A stretch of 64,000 bases of DNA, taken from Vibrio sp. B1FLJ16 (GTDB lineage: Bacteria > Pseudomonadota > Gammaproteobacteria > Enterobacterales > Vibrionaceae). The position numbers and the translations under genes are program-made. Each line of letters begins with the position of its first letter. Positions within the stretch are counted from its first letter, which is position 1. Positions 36,672 through 44,913 of this stretch are shown in pieces. The notes under the pieces were generated by a model. The model had not been told where the DNA came from and ran no database searches. It saw only the letters and a list, made by a program, of their open reading frames with translations. The stretch covers positions 248,001-312,000 of the forward strand of contig NZ_HG992750.1 of NCBI RefSeq assembly GCF_905175385.1, read 5' to 3'.

Positions 36672-38675
36672 GTGTTAAATTTTCAAGAACAGATTAAGCA
36701 AGGCATCCCTGGCACACTGCCGGAAGCAAGACCGTATCCGGCTGGTGTAAACCGTGCGCCAAAGCGTAAAGACATTTTATCTCCTGAAGAAAAGCAATTA
36801 GCTATTCGTAACGCATTGCGCTATTTCCCGAAAGAGTGGCATCAGGAACTGGCTGCCGAGTTCGCTCAAGAGCTGAAAGATTTCGGCCGTATCTACATGT
36901 ACCGTTTCAAGCCGAACTACGACCTGAAAGCGCGCTCTATCGCTGATTACCCAGCAAAATGTGAGCAAGCAGCGGCTATCATGCTAATGATCGACAACAA
37001 CTTAGATCCAGCAGTAGCGCAGCACCCAGAAGAGTTAATCACTTACGGTGGTAACGGTGCGGTATTCCAGAACTGGGCACAATACCTGCTGACAATGAAA
37101 TATCTGAGTGAGATGGAAAGCGATCAAACGCTACACCTGTACTCTGGTCACCCAATGGGTCTGTTCCCGTCTTCAGAAGAAGCGCCTCGTGTTGTTGTAA
37201 CTAACGGCATGATGATCCCGAACTACTCTAAGCCAGATGATTGGGAAAAATTCAACGCGCTAGGCGTGACTCAATACGGTCAGATGACGGCGGGTTCGTT
37301 CATGTACATCGGTCCACAGGGCATCGTACACGGCACGACAATCACAGTAATGAACGCATTCCGTAAGGTACTGGAAAAAGATCAAAGCCCGAAAGGTAAG
37401 ATCTTCCTGACTGCGGGTCTGGGCGGTATGAGTGGTGCTCAGCCTAAAGCAGGTAACATCGCTAACTGTATTACTGTTTGTGCAGAAGTGAACCCGAAAG
37501 CGGCGATCAAGCGCCACGAGCAAGGTTGGGTTGATGAGCTTGTTGATAACATGGACGCGCTAGTAGAGCGTGTTCGCGAAGCTCAAGCTAACGAAGAAGT
37601 AGTTTCTATTGCCTTCATCGGTAACGTGGTTGAAGTATGGGAAACTTTCTACGAGAAAGACATTTTCGTACACCTAGGCTCTGACCAAACGTCACTACAT
37701 AACCCTTGGTCAGGCGGTTACTACCCAGTAGAGATCAGCTACGAAGAGTCGAACCGTCTTATCCGTGAAGAGCCAGAAGTGTTCAAGGTAAAAGTACAGG
37801 AAACTCTGAAGCGTCACGCTGATGCAGTCAACAAGCACACTGCTCGTGGTACTTACTTCTTTGACTACGGTAACGCATTCTTGCTTGAAGCCTCTCGCGC
37901 TGGTGGCGATGTGATGGCTGAAAACGGCATCGACTTTAAGTACCCGTCATACGTACAGGACATTCTTGGTCCTATGTGTTTTGACTATGGTTTTGGTCCA
38001 TTCCGTTGGGTTTGTACTTCAGGTAAACCAGAAGATCTAGATCGTACTGATGAGATTGCTGCAGAAGTGCTAAGCAAGATCATGCAAGAGTCGCCAGAAG
38101 AAATTCAACAGCAGATGCAAGACAACATCACTTGGATCAAAGATGCGAAGCAGAACAAACTGGTAGTTGGTTCTCAAGCTCGTATCCTTTACGCTGACGC
38201 GCAAGGTCGTATGGAAATCGCGAAAGCATTTAACGATGCGATCAACCGCGGCGAAATCGGTCCTGTGGTACTTGGTCGTGACCACCACGACGTAAGTGGT
38301 ACAGATTCACCGTTCCGTGAAACGTCAAACATCTACGATGGCAGCCGCTTTACTGCTGACATGGCGATCCACAACGTGATTGGCGACGGCTTCCGCGGCG
38401 CTACTTGGGTTTCTATTCATAACGGCGGCGGTGTAGGCTGGGGTGAAGTAATCAACGGCGGCTTTGGTATGCTGCTTGATGGTAGTGACAATGCAGAGCG
38501 CAGACTGAAGTCTATGCTGTTGTTCGATGTGAACAATGGTATCGCACGTCGTAGTTGGGCTCGTAACAAAGAAGCGAACTTCGCTATCAAACGCGAAATG
38601 GAAAGAACACCTAAGCTAAAAGTAACGTTAGCTAACCAGGTTGACGATGACATCATCGATAACTTGTCGTTCTAA
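36672..38675 (+). CDS. hutU: Urocanate hydratase, long eukaryote-like form
   Basis: Adds water to urocanate with NAD+ as electrophile, giving imidazolonepropionate. At 667 residues it is over 100 residues longer than the usual bacterial HutU (about 560) and matches the size of vertebrate urocanases. Conserved features include ITYGGNGAVFQNWAQYLLTM, LYSGHPMGLFPSSEEAPRVV, TAGLGGMSGAQPKA, and HNGGGVGWGEVINGGFG. I prefer GTG 36672 because GGGAG lies nine bases upstream; ATG 36663 directly abuts GGGAG. It is 14 bp after hutH and probably co-transcribed, with a terminator following. Confidence 0.92.
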   Translation: MLNFQEQIKQGIPGTLPEARPYPAGVNRAPKRKDILSPEEKQLAIRNALRYFPKEWHQELAAEFAQELKDFGRIYMYRFKPNYDLKARSIADYPAKCEQAAAIMLMIDNNLDPAVAQHPEELITYGGNGAVFQNWAQYLLTMKYLSEMESDQTLHLYSGHPMGLFPSSEEAPRVVVTNGMMIPNYSKPDDWEKFNALGVTQYGQMTAGSFMYIGPQGIVHGTTITVMNAFRKVLEKDQSPKGKIFLTAGLGGMSGAQPKAGNIANCITVCAEVNPKAAIKRHEQGWVDELVDNMDALVERVREAQANEEVVSIAFIGNVVEVWETFYEKDIFVHLGSDQTSLHNPWSGGYYPVEISYEESNRLIREEPEVFKVKVQETLKRHADAVNKHTARGTYFFDYGNAFLLEASRAGGDVMAENGIDFKYPSYVQDILGPMCFDYGFGPFRWVCTSGKPEDLDRTDEIAAEVLSKIMQESPEEIQQQMQDNITWIKDAKQNKLVVGSQARILYADAQGRMEIAKAFNDAINRGEIGPVVLGRDHHDVSGTDSPFRETSNIYDGSRFTADMAIHNVIGDGFRGATWVSIHNGGGVGWGEVINGGFGMLLDGSDNAERRLKSMLLFDVNNGIARRSWARNKEANFAIKREMERTPKLKVTLANQVDDDIIDNLSF

Positions 38676-38727
38676 GTAATCCAAAAGCTGGCTCGAATAA
38701 CGGGTCAGTACAGCGATTCTAAACATC

Positions 38728-38759
38728 AAAAAGGCAGCGAAATTTTTCGCTGCCTTTTT
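38728..38759 (+). terminator. Terminator of hutHU
   Basis: AAAAAGGCAGCGAAA pairs with TTTCGCTGCCTTTTT, a 15-bp stem with a T-run. Confidence 0.9.
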
Positions 38760-38804
38760 GGTTTGTATTGTTGTGAGAACACATCGTAAGAGAAGCTATG
38801 AAAA

Positions 38805-38834
38805 GTGTCAGTGCACTTTACATTACGCCGTATT
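38805..38834 (+). promoter_or_regulatory. Conserved upstream box of copy A
   Basis: Starts GTGTCAGTGCACTTTACATT and continues ACGCCGTATT. Same element as upstream of the other family genes. Confidence 0.6.
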
Positions 38835-38920
38835 CTATAAGTGCGAGCATTTTCTAATTAATTAACACTCCCTGCCTAATTAACTGTATTTCGGCGACAA
38901 AAAATAACGAGTATGCCATC

Positions 38921-38936
38921 TGGCATGAAATAAGCA
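38921..38936 (+). promoter_or_regulatory. Sigma-54 promoter of copy A
   Basis: TGGCATGAAATAAGCA, with correct GG-GC spacing, ends 75 bp before the ATG. Confidence 0.75.
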
Positions 38937-39011
38937 TTTCGTTGCAATGAGTTGGTTGGCGTACGTCGTTTTGTATTAACAGATACAAGGTAAAGATATA
39001 GAGGGAAATAT

Positions 39012-39818
39012 ATGAAATTAGTTAAAACGTTAGCTGTTATGGCTTGTGGCTTACTTTTGCATGCGAATGCGCAGGCAGACGAGATATTGATTGATGATTT
39101 TTCTACCCTTCAGGGGCCAGTTAGTGACTTAGTCGTTGGTGGTGGAGGGGCTTCCAATCAAATCAGCTCTGTTGGTGGTGACATACTAGGTGGTTATCGT
39201 GATATCTATGTTGAAGAAGTCGATAACGGTATTGATACGGGGGACGACGCTTCTCTGGGGATTCATGTCCAGGTTTCTAACGGTCGATTTAGTGCCACAC
39301 TTGATGACCTTGTTAAAGGTTATGCTGTCATCACCTATGATGGCGCGAATGAGGTAGGTAGCAACTGGGAAGGAAATGTAGATACTAACGGCTTAGGTAG
39401 TCAGGACTGGTCTGACACCGCTTACTTCTCATTTGAAGAAATCTCTAATGACATCATCGCCCCCGTTCAGTTAATCGTCTGGACCAATGACAACGAAGAT
39501 GGAGTGACTTTTGTTAAGCACATTGCTGACCTTACAACCGACGGTGATATCAATGATGGCGGTTTATACGACTCACAAACCTCTCTTAGCGAGTTTGCGG
39601 ACGCCGGCAGTATCAACTGGGCGAGTGTAGGGGCGTTTCAGGCCGTATTTAACCTAGACAGTACCGGAAACCTTGACAACAGTGAAATAAGTGTCGATTT
39701 AAGTTTGTCTCGCGCGGTGCTGGTAACTGAGGTACCAGAGCCAGCTGCGCTATCCATGTTTGGTGCGGGCATGCTGATGTTAGGTTTTGTGGGATACAGA
39801 CGCAGGAAGAATCAGTAA
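39012..39818 (+). CDS. PEP-CTERM family protein, copy A
   Basis: This is a 268-residue secreted protein with signal peptide MKLVKTLAVMACGLLLHANAQA, the body motif ILIDDFSTLQGPVSDLVVGG, GYRDIYVEEVDNG, a short acidic variable linker (IDTGDDAS), GRFSATLDDLVKGYAV, PVQLIVWTNDN, INWASVGAFQAVFNLDSTGN, and the tail VPEPAALSMFGAG...YRRRKNQ. It is the first of five tandem plus-strand copies. The region around residues 195-210 (SQTSLSEFADAG) differs from all other copies. GAGGG precedes the ATG. Function unknown; no known enzymatic motif. The body looks like an all-beta, Asp-rich, possibly Ca-binding fold (inference). Confidence 0.87.
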   Translation: MKLVKTLAVMACGLLLHANAQADEILIDDFSTLQGPVSDLVVGGGGASNQISSVGGDILGGYRDIYVEEVDNGIDTGDDASLGIHVQVSNGRFSATLDDLVKGYAVITYDGANEVGSNWEGNVDTNGLGSQDWSDTAYFSFEEISNDIIAPVQLIVWTNDNEDGVTFVKHIADLTTDGDINDGGLYDSQTSLSEFADAGSINWASVGAFQAVFNLDSTGNLDNSEISVDLSLSRAVLVTEVPEPAALSMFGAGMLMLGFVGYRRRKNQ

Positions 39819-39940
39819 ACACATTGATTCTTTCAGTTAGAAGTGCAGTTTGCTTTATGCTTGCTATGCGTTGAGCGAAGTTAGTACTAGCTGTAGCGAA
39901 CCGAAACGACTATGCCAGCCGCTTTTGATATTGTTTATGA

Positions 39941-39976
39941 AAAACGGTGAGACTGAATGACAGTCTCACCGTTTTT
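39941..39976 (+). terminator. Terminator of copy A
   Basis: AAAACGGTGAGAC pairs with GTCTCACCGTTTT, followed by T. It lies 122 bp after the stop, beyond the conserved 3' UTR. Confidence 0.85.
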
Positions 39977-40031
39977 AATTCATTCAAGCCCTTCCCCTCC
40001 ACCCAACACGAGTCATCAACTTGTCTGAACA

Positions 40032-40060
40032 GTGTCAGGCTATTTTACATTGCACGTTTA
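40032..40060 (+). promoter_or_regulatory. Conserved upstream box of copy B
   Basis: Starts GTGTCAGGCTATTTTACATT and continues GCACGTTTA. It sits about 85 bp upstream of the -24 element. Confidence 0.6.
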
Positions 40061-40145
40061 TTTTTTAGCTAAAGCACACTCTAGTTAAAGGCGAGCTCAG
40101 CCTAATTAATTGTTATTAAGACACAAATAAAAAATAACCAACACT

Positions 40146-40161
40146 TGGTATGAAATAAGCA
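40146..40161 (+). promoter_or_regulatory. Sigma-54 promoter of copy B
   Basis: TGGTATGAAATAAGCA, with correct GG-GC spacing, 84 bp before the ATG. Confidence 0.7.
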
Positions 40162-40245
40162 TCAGCTTGCACTGGAGTTGTCTGTATGTATTGGTTTCTT
40201 TGAATTCACTTAAACAAGATGAAGATAAGATATAGAGGGATATAT

Positions 40246-41064
40246 ATGAAAATTATTAGAGCGTTATCTGTTATGACTTGTGCAGTGCTTTTGCATGCGA
40301 ATGCACAGGCAGCGGAAATCTTGATTGATGATTTTTCTACCAATCAAGGCCCTGTAAGCGACTTAGTTGTTGGTGGTGGTGGGAATTTTAATCAAATCAG
40401 TTCTGGTGGTGGTGACATACTTGGCGATTATCGTGATATCTACGTCGAGGAAGTTGATAACGGCATTGATCCGACTAAGGCGGCGGATGATCCTTCTTTA
40501 GGGATTCATGTCCAGGTATCAAATGGACGATTTAGCGCCACACTCGATGACCTTGTTAAAGCTTATGCGGTCGTAACTTACGATGGCTCGAACGAGGTTG
40601 GCAGCGATTGGGAAGCCGGTGTCGATGTTGATGGTTTAGGTGGTGTGGATTGGACAGGTACGACCGGATTCCAGTTTGATTCTGTTTCTAATGACATTGT
40701 TGCGCCCGTTCAGTTGATTATCTGGACGAACGACAGTGGGGATGGGGTTACATTTGTTAAGCACGTCATGGACTATGACACCCTTGGTGATATCAATGAT
40801 GGTGGTTTATACGATGCCTTTTTCTCTGTAAACGGGTTCGCTAACGCAAGTAGCATCAACTGGGCTAGTGTGGGGGCATTCCAAGCTATATTTAATTTAG
40901 ACACTACTGGGGACATTACTCATAGTAAAGTAGCCGTCGATTTAAGCTTAGCTCGTGCGACGGCGGTTCAAGTACCCGAGCCAGCTGCGCTGTCCATGTT
41001 TAGTGCTGGTGTGCTAATGCTCGGTTTTGTGGGTTACAGACGCAGAAAAATCAGTAAACGCTGA
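40246..41064 (+). CDS. PEP-CTERM family protein, copy B
   Basis: This is a 272-residue member of the family with signal peptide MKIIRALSVMTCAVLLHANA, VVGGGGNFNQISSGGG, the longer acidic linker IDPTKAADDPS, DVDGLGGVDWTGTTG, AFFSVNGFANASSINWASVG and the PEPAALSMFSAG tail. The tail ends RRRKISKR instead of the RRRKNQ/RRRKDQ of its siblings: the A-run at 41046-41050 is one base shorter than in copy E, shifting the last codons, but the basic cluster needed in PEP-CTERM tails is kept. GAGGG precedes ATG 40246. It is most similar to copy C throughout. Confidence 0.86.
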   Translation: MKIIRALSVMTCAVLLHANAQAAEILIDDFSTNQGPVSDLVVGGGGNFNQISSGGGDILGDYRDIYVEEVDNGIDPTKAADDPSLGIHVQVSNGRFSATLDDLVKAYAVVTYDGSNEVGSDWEAGVDVDGLGGVDWTGTTGFQFDSVSNDIVAPVQLIIWTNDSGDGVTFVKHVMDYDTLGDINDGGLYDAFFSVNGFANASSINWASVGAFQAIFNLDTTGDITHSKVAVDLSLARATAVQVPEPAALSMFSAGVLMLGFVGYRRRKISKR

Positions 41065-41178
41065 TTTATACTCAGTAATGCAGTGTATTACGTTTGTAAT
41101 GCTTTTGAAGCGAAGTTAGCACAAGCTTTGAAACTATAGCGACTTTGCCAAGCGCTTTCACTAAACATTTATGAAGAA

Positions 41179-41210
41179 GGGCGAGACTGTGTGGCAGTCT
41201 CGCCCGTTTT
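41179..41210 (+). terminator. Terminator of copy B
   Basis: GGGCGAGACT pairs with AGTCTCGCCC, followed by GTTTT. Confidence 0.85.
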
Positions 41211-41311
41211 GTATATGCGGCAAATTCACCCGAATCAACAATTATCAATCCTATCCAACTGTCCTCACAGCATCATAGCGAGCATAAAGCACAGCATAAA
41301 CAGCCTGGCTT

Positions 41312-41341
41312 ATTGTCGATTTATTTTACATTGTACGGTAT
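41312..41341 (+). promoter_or_regulatory. Conserved upstream box of copy C
   Basis: ATTGTCGATTTATTTTACAT then TGTACGGTAT. The left GTGTCAG part is degenerate here; the TTTACATTGTACGGTAT part is intact. Confidence 0.55.
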
Positions 41342-41428
41342 ATGTTGAAGGTAAAGACTCGCCAATTAGAGAGTATCCCCATCCTAATCGATTGTTATTA
41401 AGTAACAAAGGCTAATCAGAATGCCATC

Positions 41429-41444
41429 TGGCACAGAATAAGCA
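41429..41444 (+). promoter_or_regulatory. Sigma-54 promoter of copy C
   Basis: TGGCACAGAATAAGCA, with correct GG-GC spacing, 80 bp before the ATG. Confidence 0.75.
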
Positions 41445-41524
41445 TTACCTTGCATTGAGTTGGTTGGCATAAATTTCTTTGAATTCACTGAAACAAGATG
41501 AAGATAAGATATAGAGGGATATAT

Positions 41525-42337
41525 ATGAAAATTATTAGAGCTTTATCCGTTATGACGTGTGCTTTGCTGCTCCATGCAAATGGGCAGGCAGAGGAAATTT
41601 TGATTGATGACTTTTCTACTAATCAAGGCCCGGTTAGTGATTTAGTCGTGGGTGGTGGTGGCAGTTCCAGTCAGATCATTTCTGGCGGTGGTGACATACT
41701 AGGCGAGTATCGTGATATCTACGTTGAGGAAGTCGATAATGGTGTCGATCCAACTAAGGCAGCGGATGATCCTACTTTAGGAATTCATGTCCAGGTATCC
41801 AGCGGGCGATTCAGCGCGACACTTGATGACCTTGTTAAAGCCTATGCAGTGGTAACCTATGATGGCGCGAATGAGGTGGGTGGTAACTGGCAGACGGGTG
41901 TAGATGTTGACGGCTTAGGCGGAGACGACTGGACCGGTACGATTGGATTCCAGTTTGAAGCTGTCTCTAATGACATCGTTGCGCCTGTTCAGCTAATCGT
42001 ATGGACGAATGATAGTGGGGATGGGGTTACGTTTGTTAAACATGTCATGGACTACGACACTCTGGGCGACATTAACGGTGACGGTTTATATGACGCGTTT
42101 TTCTCTGTTGACGGGTTCGCTGACGCCGGCAGTATTAACTGGGCCAGTGTGGGGGCATTTCAGGCAGTATTTAATTTGGATACGACCGGCGATCTTTCTC
42201 ATAGCAAAGTCAGCGTTGATTTAAGTCTCGCTCGTGCGACGGCGGTACAAGCTCCTGAGCCAGCTGCGCTATCTATGTTCGGTGCAGGTGTGTTAATGCT
42301 TGGTTTTGTAGGATACAGGCGTAGAAAAGATCAGTAG
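41525..42337 (+). CDS. PEP-CTERM family protein, copy C
   Basis: This is a 270-residue member with signal peptide MKIIRALSVMTCALLLHANG, VVGGGGSSSQIISGGG, linker VDPTKAADDPT, DVDGLGGDDWTGTIG, AFFSVDGFADAGSINWASVG, and the tail APEPAALSMFGAG...YRRRKDQ. The proline before PEP is kept, but the usual Val is Ala. The leader from the sigma-54 site to the ATG is nearly identical to that of copies B, D and E, and GAGGG sets ATG 41525. Close sibling of copy B. Confidence 0.87.
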   Translation: MKIIRALSVMTCALLLHANGQAEEILIDDFSTNQGPVSDLVVGGGGSSSQIISGGGDILGEYRDIYVEEVDNGVDPTKAADDPTLGIHVQVSSGRFSATLDDLVKAYAVVTYDGANEVGGNWQTGVDVDGLGGDDWTGTIGFQFEAVSNDIVAPVQLIVWTNDSGDGVTFVKHVMDYDTLGDINGDGLYDAFFSVDGFADAGSINWASVGAFQAVFNLDTTGDLSHSKVSVDLSLARATAVQAPEPAALSMFGAGVLMLGFVGYRRRKDQ

Positions 42338-42462
42338 ACGCTGATTTTTTTACTCAGTTATGCAGTTTGTTTGGCGCTTACCATTCTTATGTAGTGAAGT
42401 AAGCACAAGCTTCTGCAAAACGTAACAATTTTGCCAGCCGATTTCATTTCTCATTTATGAAT

Positions 42463-42496
42463 AAGGGCGGGACTTTATGACAGTCTCGCCCTTTTT
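42463..42496 (+). terminator. Terminator of copy C
   Basis: AAGGGCGGGACT pairs with AGTCTCGCCCTT (one G-T pair), followed by T's. Confidence 0.85.
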
Positions 42497-42607
42497 ATTT
42501 TTGCAATAAATTCAGCTATCTCAATAGCTGTTAGCCCAACAGGACTGTCCCGCAAAGTATGTTAGTACCAAAGCGTTTTTTCAGGATTACAAAACCAGTC
42601 AAATAGA

Positions 42608-42637
42608 GTGTCAGGCTATTTTACATTGTACGGCATA
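42608..42637 (+). promoter_or_regulatory. Conserved upstream box of copy D
   Basis: Starts GTGTCAGGCTATTTTACATT and continues GTACGGCATA. It is the clearest example of the box. Confidence 0.65.
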
Positions 42638-42723
42638 TCGCCAAGGTAAATCCTTTATTAATCAAATAGAAAATAACCCTAATCAATTGTTATTCATAAA
42701 TAAAGTTCAAACGGAATAGTGTT

Positions 42724-42739
42724 CGGCCTGAAATGTGCA
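42724..42739 (+). promoter_or_regulatory. Sigma-54 promoter of copy D
   Basis: CGGCCTGAAATGTGCA keeps GG and GC at the right spacing; the flanking bases are weaker than in its siblings. 80 bp before the ATG. Confidence 0.65.
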
Positions 42740-42819
42740 TTATGTTGCATGGTTGGCAAATAAAACCCTACTTAGCATTAATCAAAAATAAGATGAAAAT
42801 AAGATATAGAGGGATATAT

Positions 42820-43637
42820 ATGAAAATTATTAGAGCTTTATCTGTTATGACTTGTGCTTTTCTTTTGCATGCAAATGCACAAGCATCAGAAATATTAATT
42901 GACGACTTTTCTACTAATCAAGGTCCGGTAAGCGACACAATAGTAGATGATATGGGTAGTTCCAACCAAGTCAGTACTGCTGGTAATGACATAGTTGGCG
43001 GCTATCGTGATATCTACGTCGAGGAGGTTGAGAATGGTGTCTTAAATAAAGAAGGTGATGCATTAGGTGATGATCCTACTTTAGGTATCCATACTCAGGT
43101 ATCGAATGGCCGATTCAGTGCGACACTTGATGATCTAGTTAAAGCCTATGCAGTGGTAACCTATGATGGCGCAAATGAAGTAGGTAGTAACTGGGAAACC
43201 GGCGTGGATGTTGACGGTTTAGGTGGAGAGGACTGGACAGGTACTAGTGGCTTCAAGTTTGAAGATACTTCAAATGATATCGTTGCTCCCGTTCAGTTAA
43301 TTGTCTGGACGATGATGCAATGGACGGAGTCTTCGTTAAGCATATCCTTGATTTCGGAACCTTTGGTGACGTTAATGATGGCGGTTTATATGATGCTATC
43401 ATCCCTATCGTTTGGTTTGATGACTATGAAGATATCAACTGGGCGAGCGTAGGTGCGTTTCAGGCAGTATTTAACTTAGACAGTACTGGTAACATTGATA
43501 ATAGTGAAATCAGTGTCGACTTAAGTATCTCTCGTGCAGTGGCAGTTGATATACCTGAACCAGCAGCGCTATCTATGTTCGGTGCAGGTGTGTTAATGCT
43601 TGGTTTTGTGGGATACAGACGCAGAAAAGATCAGTAG
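42820..43637 (+). pseudogene. PEP-CTERM family protein, copy D, frameshifted
   Basis: The first frame gives signal peptide MKIIRALSVMTCAFLLHANA, a DDMGSSNQVSTAGND N-terminal module and the longest acidic linker (VLNKEGDALGDDPT), up to PVQLIVWT. There the frame is lost and runs to a stop at 43452. The remainder, MDGVFVKHILDFGTFGD... to the tail IPEPAALSMFGAG...RRRKDQ, is in the next frame (stop 43637). Comparison with copy F (TGGACGGATGATGCAATG) shows that one G is missing at 43310-43312 (TGGACGATGATGCAATG). Everything else, including promoter, box, leader and terminator, is intact, so the lesion is recent, phase-variable or a sequencing error. Without repair the product lacks its anchor. Confidence 0.85.
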
Positions 43638-43759
43638 ACGTTGATTCTTTTTCTCATTATGCAGTTTGCTTGATGCTTAAGAAGGTTGTGCAGCGACGTT
43701 AGTACAAGCCACTGCATACCATGAAGACTTTGCCAACCATTTTCATTCTATTATTAGCT

Positions 43760-43796
43760 AAAACGGCGAGATTGTATGGCAGTCTCGTCGTTTTTA
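43760..43796 (+). terminator. Terminator of copy D
   Basis: AAACGGCGAGA pairs with TCTCGTCGTTT, followed by T's. Confidence 0.8.
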
Positions 43797-43900
43797 TTTG
43801 TATCGTTCGGACCTGTGGAGCTCATTCACGCAATAGGCTCATATCGTTTTTTAGTGAGTATTAAACCGAGTTGATAGGAACGTAATAATAACTCATTGAA

Positions 43901-43930
43901 GTGTCAGCATTTTTTACATTTTACGGTATG
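43901..43930 (+). promoter_or_regulatory. Conserved upstream box of copy E
   Basis: Starts GTGTCAGCATTTTTTACATT and continues TTACGGTATG. Confidence 0.6.
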
Positions 43931-44016
43931 AGGTAAGAATAAATACCTTTCAGTCAACCGATGAGGCCTACTTAAGCCACTGTTATTTAATAATAAAAGT
44001 TAAACGGAATCCCATC

Positions 44017-44032
44017 TGGCTTGAAGTATGCA
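44017..44032 (+). promoter_or_regulatory. Sigma-54 promoter of copy E
   Basis: TGGCTTGAAGTATGCA, with correct GG-GC spacing, 80 bp before the ATG. Confidence 0.7.
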
Positions 44033-44112
44033 TCTGGTTGCATTGGCTGGTAAATAATACCCTATTTTGCATTAACTAAAACAAGATGAATATAAGATAT
44101 AAAGGAATATAT

Positions 44113-44913
44113 ATGTTGAAATTCGTTAAAGCGTTATCTGTTATGACTTGTGCTTTACTTTTGCATTCGAACGCACAAGCAGGGGACATATTAATTGATG
44201 ATTTTTCTACCAACCAAGGTCCTGTAAGTGACCTAGTCGTGGATGATATGGGCAGCTCCAACCAAGGTTTTACGAGTGGTAGTATCGGAGGATATCGTGA
44301 TATCTATGTTGAAGAAGTGGATAACGGCATAGGCACTGGTGATGATGATTCCCTGGGAATTCATGTTCAGGTATCAAACGGTCGCTTTAGTGCGACGCTC
44401 GATGATCTCGTTAAAGGGTTTGCTGTCGTAACCTATGACGGTGCAAATGAAGTCGGCAGCGACTGGGAGACTGGTGTAGATACCAATGGTTTAATGAGTC
44501 AGGACTGGTCAGGCACGACTGGATTCCTGTTCGAAGACATTTCTAATGACGTTATTGCGCCGGTTCAGTTAGTTGTCTGGACAAATGACAGCATGGACGG
44601 AGTAACATTCGTTAAGCATATTCTCGATTTTGCAACTTTTGGTAATATCAACGATGGCGGATTATATGATGCGATTATCCCTGTAGCCTGGTTTGATAAC
44701 CATGAAAACATCAATTGGGCGAGTGTAGGTGCGTTCCAGGCTATCTTTAACTTAGATAGCACTCAGGATCTCGATAATAGTGAAATAAGCGTCGACTTAA
44801 GTCTGTCTCGTGCCGTTGCAGTTGAAGTGCCAGAGCCTGCAGCTCTATCCATGTTTGGTGCTGGTATTTTAATGTTAGGTTTTGTGGGATCCAGACGCAG
44901 AAAAAATCAGTAA
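44113..44913 (+). CDS. PEP-CTERM family protein, copy E
   Basis: This is a 266-residue member with signal peptide MLKFVKALSVMTCALLLHSN, the DDMGSSNQ N-terminal module (as copy D), short linker IGTGDDDS, DTNGLMSQDWSGTTG, AIIPVAWFDNHENINWASVG (as D and F), and the tail VPEPAALSMFGAG followed by SRRRKNQ. It is the last cassette of the array. AAAGG precedes ATG 44113. The surrounding leader and 3' UTR contain a perfect 13-base complementary pair (44042-44054 and 45014-45026). Confidence 0.87.
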   Translation: MLKFVKALSVMTCALLLHSNAQAGDILIDDFSTNQGPVSDLVVDDMGSSNQGFTSGSIGGYRDIYVEEVDNGIGTGDDDSLGIHVQVSNGRFSATLDDLVKGFAVVTYDGANEVGSDWETGVDTNGLMSQDWSGTTGFLFEDISNDVIAPVQLVVWTNDSMDGVTFVKHILDFATFGNINDGGLYDAIIPVAWFDNHENINWASVGAFQAIFNLDSTQDLDNSEISVDLSLSRAVAVEVPEPAALSMFGAGILMLGFVGSRRRKNQ

